A stretch of DNA of 7,695 nucleotides from Gordonia sp. (in: high G+C Gram-positive bacteria) (lineage in GTDB: Bacteria > Actinomycetota > Actinomycetes > Mycobacteriales > Mycobacteriaceae): NCBI GenBank assembly GCA_030152405.1, contig JASLJL010000075.1, forward strand, positions 1 to 7,695, written 5' to 3'. Shown piece by piece: positions 5,719-7,695 of this stretch. Position 1 is the first letter of the stretch; every line of letters begins with the position of its first letter. The translations under genes were made by a program, and so were the position numbers. The notes under the pieces were generated by a model, which did no database searches, was not told where the DNA came from, and saw nothing but the letters and a program-made list of their open reading frames with translations.

Positions 5719-7455
5719 TCAGCCGTAGGTGAACGAGAACACTTGTAGACCTGCGGGAACGGACACCTCGACGGCACCGCTGCCGTTGTCCTCGGTCGCC
5801 ACGATCCGGTGCAGTGTCGGCGGACCGTCGATCCGGACAGTCGAGCTGACTCCGTCTCGGGTGACACGCAGGTCACCGGTGCCGCCGACGACGATGAACA
5901 CGTTCTTCGCGCGGTAGCGCAGCGAGATCGAGGAGTCGGCCACCGCGGTGGCGCCCTGGTAGTCGAGCGTCCAGCGGCCCCTCAGAGCGAACGTGTCGGC
6001 CGCCTGATCGGCCGGCGCCGTGAAGTCGCCGGTCCCCGCCCGGTACTCGCCGCCGCCTGCGAAATTGACCACCTTCCCGACGCCGAGATACGTCTCCGGA
6101 GTGGTGGGATCGGTCGGGGTGGTGTCGCCCCGCTCGGACGACTCCGGAAGGGCGACGCCCGGCCTGGCCTGGGCGAGCAGCTCGCGGATGAGACGTTCGG
6201 ACTTCGCGTAGCCGCCTTCACCGAACTCGATGTGGCGGACCGTGCCCGACGCGTCGATCAGATACTGCGCGGGCCAATAGCTGTTCCGGTACGCCGTCCA
6301 CGTGGAGAACGACGGGTCGAGCGCGATCGGATAGGTGATGTCGAGACGACGTGCGGCGTCGGCGACATTCGACGGGACCTTCTCGAAGGCGTACTCGGGT
6401 GTGTGCACGCCGATCACCTCGAGACCGCTCGACCGGTATCGGTCGTACCAGTCGACGACGTGGGGGATCGAGCGTTGGCAGTTGATGCAGGAGTAGGCCC
6501 AGAAGTCGATGAGCACGACTTTCCCGCGCAGCTCGTCGAGCCGCAGGGGAGCATCGTCGGGAGTGTTGAACCACTCGCTGATTCCGGAGAGCGCGGGCGC
6601 CCGGCCGCAGCTCTGGAGTTGATCGGCGCCGTCGTCGCACTTGGAGAGCTCGCGGTTCTCGTCGGTGACGATGCCGCCCAGCTGCAGTCGTGACGTCAGA
6701 TCCTCGCCGCCGCCGACCGAGTCCTGCAGGCTCCCCGTGTAGTCGGGGATCGCCCGCTGCAGAGTGGCCGGGACGTCGAGCACGAGGGCGACGGCCAAGC
6801 CGATCATCATCACCCCGCCCGCGATGCGGATCGCCCGCTGACGGCGCCGGAACGCCGTCACCCGTTCGGCGATGCGTCGTCCGGCCAGCGCGAAGATCAG
6901 CAGCGGCAACGCGGCCCCGATCGCGAACGACAGGGTCAGGGCGACGGTCTGGAGACCGATCTCGCCGGTGGCGCCCGCGACGACGATCGCCGCCAGCACC
7001 GGACCGGCACAGGGGACGTACAAGACGCCGAGCGCCAGACCGAGACCGAATCCCGACTTGTTCGACCCGACCTGTCGCATCGGCAGGCGAGAGAACGGTT
7101 TCTCGAGCAGTCGTTCCACCGCGGGGAAGATCAGCCCCACACCGATGGTCGTCAGCACGATGAGACCCGCCCACCGGAACGTGTCCTGCGGGAGCCGGAG
7201 CAACGACAGCAGACTCGACCCGACCAGGGTCACCGTCGCGAAACTCACCACCAGACCCGCGATCACGCGATACGGGCGTGACGCCTCGGCGAAACGGTTC
7301 GGCGGCCGTTCGACGCCGGTGTCGGGCCCGGTTTCGGGCACGTCGCGGGAGTTCTGCGCTCCGGAGAAGAAGATGACCGGGAGGACCGGAAGGATGCATG
7401 GGGAGATGCCGGTGATCAGGCCGCCGACGAATCCGATGAGCACGACTGTGTACAT
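5719..7455 (-). CDS. dipZ: DipZ: membrane thiol-disulfide transporter fused to a thioredoxin-like and a C-terminal beta domain
   Basis: A 578-residue protein from the chosen start. Residues 1-230 form a CcdA/DsbD-type membrane domain with about six hydrophobic segments and the paired cysteines C20 ([10 protein letters not shown]) and C149 (YVPCAGPV), which pass electrons across the membrane. An extracytoplasmic linker carries a further pair, C273 and C283. A TlpA-like thioredoxin domain (about 287-437) follows, with active site W319-AYS-CINC (C323, C326) and a cis-Pro candidate P395 (YWPAQYLID). A beta-rich C-terminal domain (about 452-578) ends in [10 protein letters not shown], as I recall for M. 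tuberculosis DipZ (Rv2874). It probably delivers reducing equivalents to exported proteins. The start is uncertain. The frame opens at 7509, with other ATGs at 7464 and 7455. 7455 is preferred because the SigK-like -10 element covers 7463-7468, which places transcription start at or next to this ATG (leaderless), and because the family's hydrophobic N-terminus begins there. Its stop lies one base from that of exonuclease III. Confidence 0.93.
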   Translation of the reverse strand: MYTVVLIGFVGGLITGISPCILPVLPVIFFSGAQNSRDVPETGPDTGVERPPNRFAEASRPYRVIAGLVVSFATVTLVGSSLLSLLRLPQDTFRWAGLIVLTTIGVGLIFPAVERLLEKPFSRLPMRQVGSNKSGFGLGLALGVLYVPCAGPVLAAIVVAGATGEIGLQTVALTLSFAIGAALPLLIFALAGRRIAERVTAFRRRQRAIRIAGGVMMIGLAVALVLDVPATLQRAIPDYTGSLQDSVGGGEDLTSRLQLGGIVTDENRELSKCDDGADQLQSCGRAPALSGISEWFNTPDDAPLRLDELRGKVVLIDFWAYSCINCQRSIPHVVDWYDRYRSSGLEVIGVHTPEYAFEKVPSNVADAARRLDITYPIALDPSFSTWTAYRNSYWPAQYLIDASGTVRHIEFGEGGYAKSERLIRELLAQARPGVALPESSERGDTTPTDPTTPETYLGVGKVVNFAGGGEYRAGTGDFTAPADQAADTFALRGRWTLDYQGATAVADSSISLRYRAKNVFIVVGGTGDLRVTRDGVSSTVRIDGPPTLHRIVATEDNGSGAVEVSVPAGLQVFSFTYG

Positions 7456-7462
7456 GGTCGGC

Positions 7463-7489
7463 ATTCGGCGCGGGCGGCGGCGCGGATGG
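7463..7489 (-). promoter_or_regulatory. SigK-like ECF promoter for dipZ
   Basis: Read on the minus strand, CCATCC (7489-7484), 15 bases, then CCGAAT (7468-7463). Both hexamers match the -35 and -10 of the mycobacterial SigK promoter as I recall it. Transcription would begin near 7457-7455, at the dipZ ATG at 7455, which implies a leaderless mRNA. The same arrangement, with identical spacing, occurs on the opposite strand at 7506-7532. Confidence 0.75.
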
Positions 7490-7512
7490 GTCTCGTGATC
7501 GGCACCCATCCG
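7483..7512. repeat. 9-base inverted repeat joining two divergent -35 elements
   Basis: CGGATGGGT (7483-7491) and ACCCATCCG (7504-7512) are perfect inverted copies separated by 12 bases. Each contains the CCATCC -35 hexamer on its own strand. The -35 centres are 22 bases apart, about two helical turns, so two polymerases would approach the same face of the DNA. The repeat is best explained as the two -35 regions of a mirror-image promoter pair. Confidence 0.8.
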
Positions 7513-7532
7513 ATCTACGGACGGTTCCGAAT
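7506..7532 (+). promoter_or_regulatory. SigK-like ECF promoter for the lipoprotein gene
   Basis: CCATCC (7506-7511), 15 bases, then CCGAAT (7527-7532), followed by G as in its partner on the minus strand. A start site near 7539 would give a leader of about 55 bases before the ATG at 7594, containing the ribosome binding site at 7584-7588. Hexamers and spacing are identical to the dipZ promoter, and the two are symmetric about 7497.5. The -35 lies within the upstream part of the longest possible dipZ reading frame, a further reason to prefer a shorter dipZ. Confidence 0.75.
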
Positions 7533-7583
7533 GGCTCCTGTCACACCGACCGATCCCGGCGACGGTCCGCGGATCGAGGACAT

Positions 7584-7588
7584 AGGAG
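7584..7588 (+). promoter_or_regulatory. ribosome binding site of the lipoprotein gene
   Basis: AGGAG lies five bases upstream of the ATG at 7594. It supports that start for the truncated lipoprotein. Confidence 0.8.
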
Positions 7589-7593
7589 AACCG

Positions 7594-7695
7594 ATGAGCA
7601 TCAAGCAGACCACTGGAGCGAAGATCGCCGCGATGGGCTTCGCCATCGCACTCACCGCGACCATGGCGGCGTGTTCGAGCGACGACTCGTCCACC
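7594..7695 (+). CDS. N-terminus of a lipoprotein, possibly MPT83-like (fasciclin domain); cut by window edge
   Basis: Thirty-four residues are visible. A short basic start ([10 protein letters not shown]) is followed by a hydrophobic stretch (about 11-26) and a lipobox MAAC with C27 as the predicted lipidated residue, then a Ser/Asp-rich linker. It is therefore exported, lipidated at Cys and anchored outside the cytoplasmic membrane. The mature domain lies beyond the window. In M. tuberculosis dipZ sits beside the fasciclin-domain genes mpt83 (a lipoprotein) and mpt70, and all are under SigK. Here a lipoprotein gene sits beside dipZ behind a matching promoter, so an MPT83-like protein is the leading guess. 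That identity is inferred from context only. Confidence 0.7.
   Translation, partial: MSIKQTTGAKIAAMGFAIALTATMAACSSDDSST

Noticed and set aside
4743..5876. A 377-residue open frame on the minus strand antisense to exonuclease III
   Set aside because: It is a shadow of the exonuclease frame, which has every catalytic residue in place, and it also crosses the end of dipZ.
5809..6693. A 294-residue open frame on the plus strand antisense to dipZ
   Set aside because: No recognisable motifs; it mirrors the dipZ thioredoxin and C-terminal domains.

Overview
The window reads as chromosomal DNA of a high-GC actinobacterium of the order Mycobacteriales, close to Gordonia, Rhodococcus, Williamsia or Tsukamurella. 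Codon third positions are strongly G/C. The gene content also fits: an NDMA-dependent (mycofactocin-type) alcohol dehydrogenase, an AcoR-like activator, and a full-length DipZ with its mycobacterial C-terminal domain next to a lipoprotein gene. The genus is an inference from protein resemblance. No tRNA, rRNA, CRISPR array, insertion sequence or other mobile element is visible.

Region 1 (1-146) holds what looks like the 3' end of an unidentified plus-strand gene whose frame is interrupted. A 197-base gap without a convincing gene follows.

Region 2 (344-4746, all minus strand) is an alcohol-to-acid oxidation module. A GAF/degenerate-AAA+/Fis-type regulator comes first, followed by an NAD-dependent aldehyde dehydrogenase and an NDMA-dependent zinc alcohol dehydrogenase. 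The two enzyme genes are 32 bases apart and probably form one operon. They would convert a primary alcohol to its aldehyde and then to the acid. The 147-base gap upstream of the aldehyde dehydrogenase carries a long imperfect palindrome, and its 9-base core recurs just upstream of the regulator's own start codon. This suggests a shared operator.

Region 3 (4833-5717, plus strand) is exodeoxyribonuclease III, divergent from the regulator across 86 bases that contain a perfect 16-base palindrome.

Region 4 (5719-7695) holds dipZ (minus strand), which meets the exonuclease gene tail to tail with one base between them, and the divergent start of a lipoprotein gene (plus strand) cut by the window edge. 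Between these two genes is the most striking signal in the window: two copies of the hexamer pair CCATCC / CCGAAT, each with exactly 15 bases between the hexamers, on opposite strands and mirror-symmetric about one axis. These hexamers match the promoter I recall for the mycobacterial extracytoplasmic sigma factor SigK, whose known regulon includes dipZ and the fasciclin-domain genes mpt70 and mpt83. The sequence therefore supports a SigK-type divergent regulon outside the tubercle bacilli. It also suggests that dipZ is a leaderless gene starting at 7455 and that the truncated lipoprotein is an MPT83-like protein.
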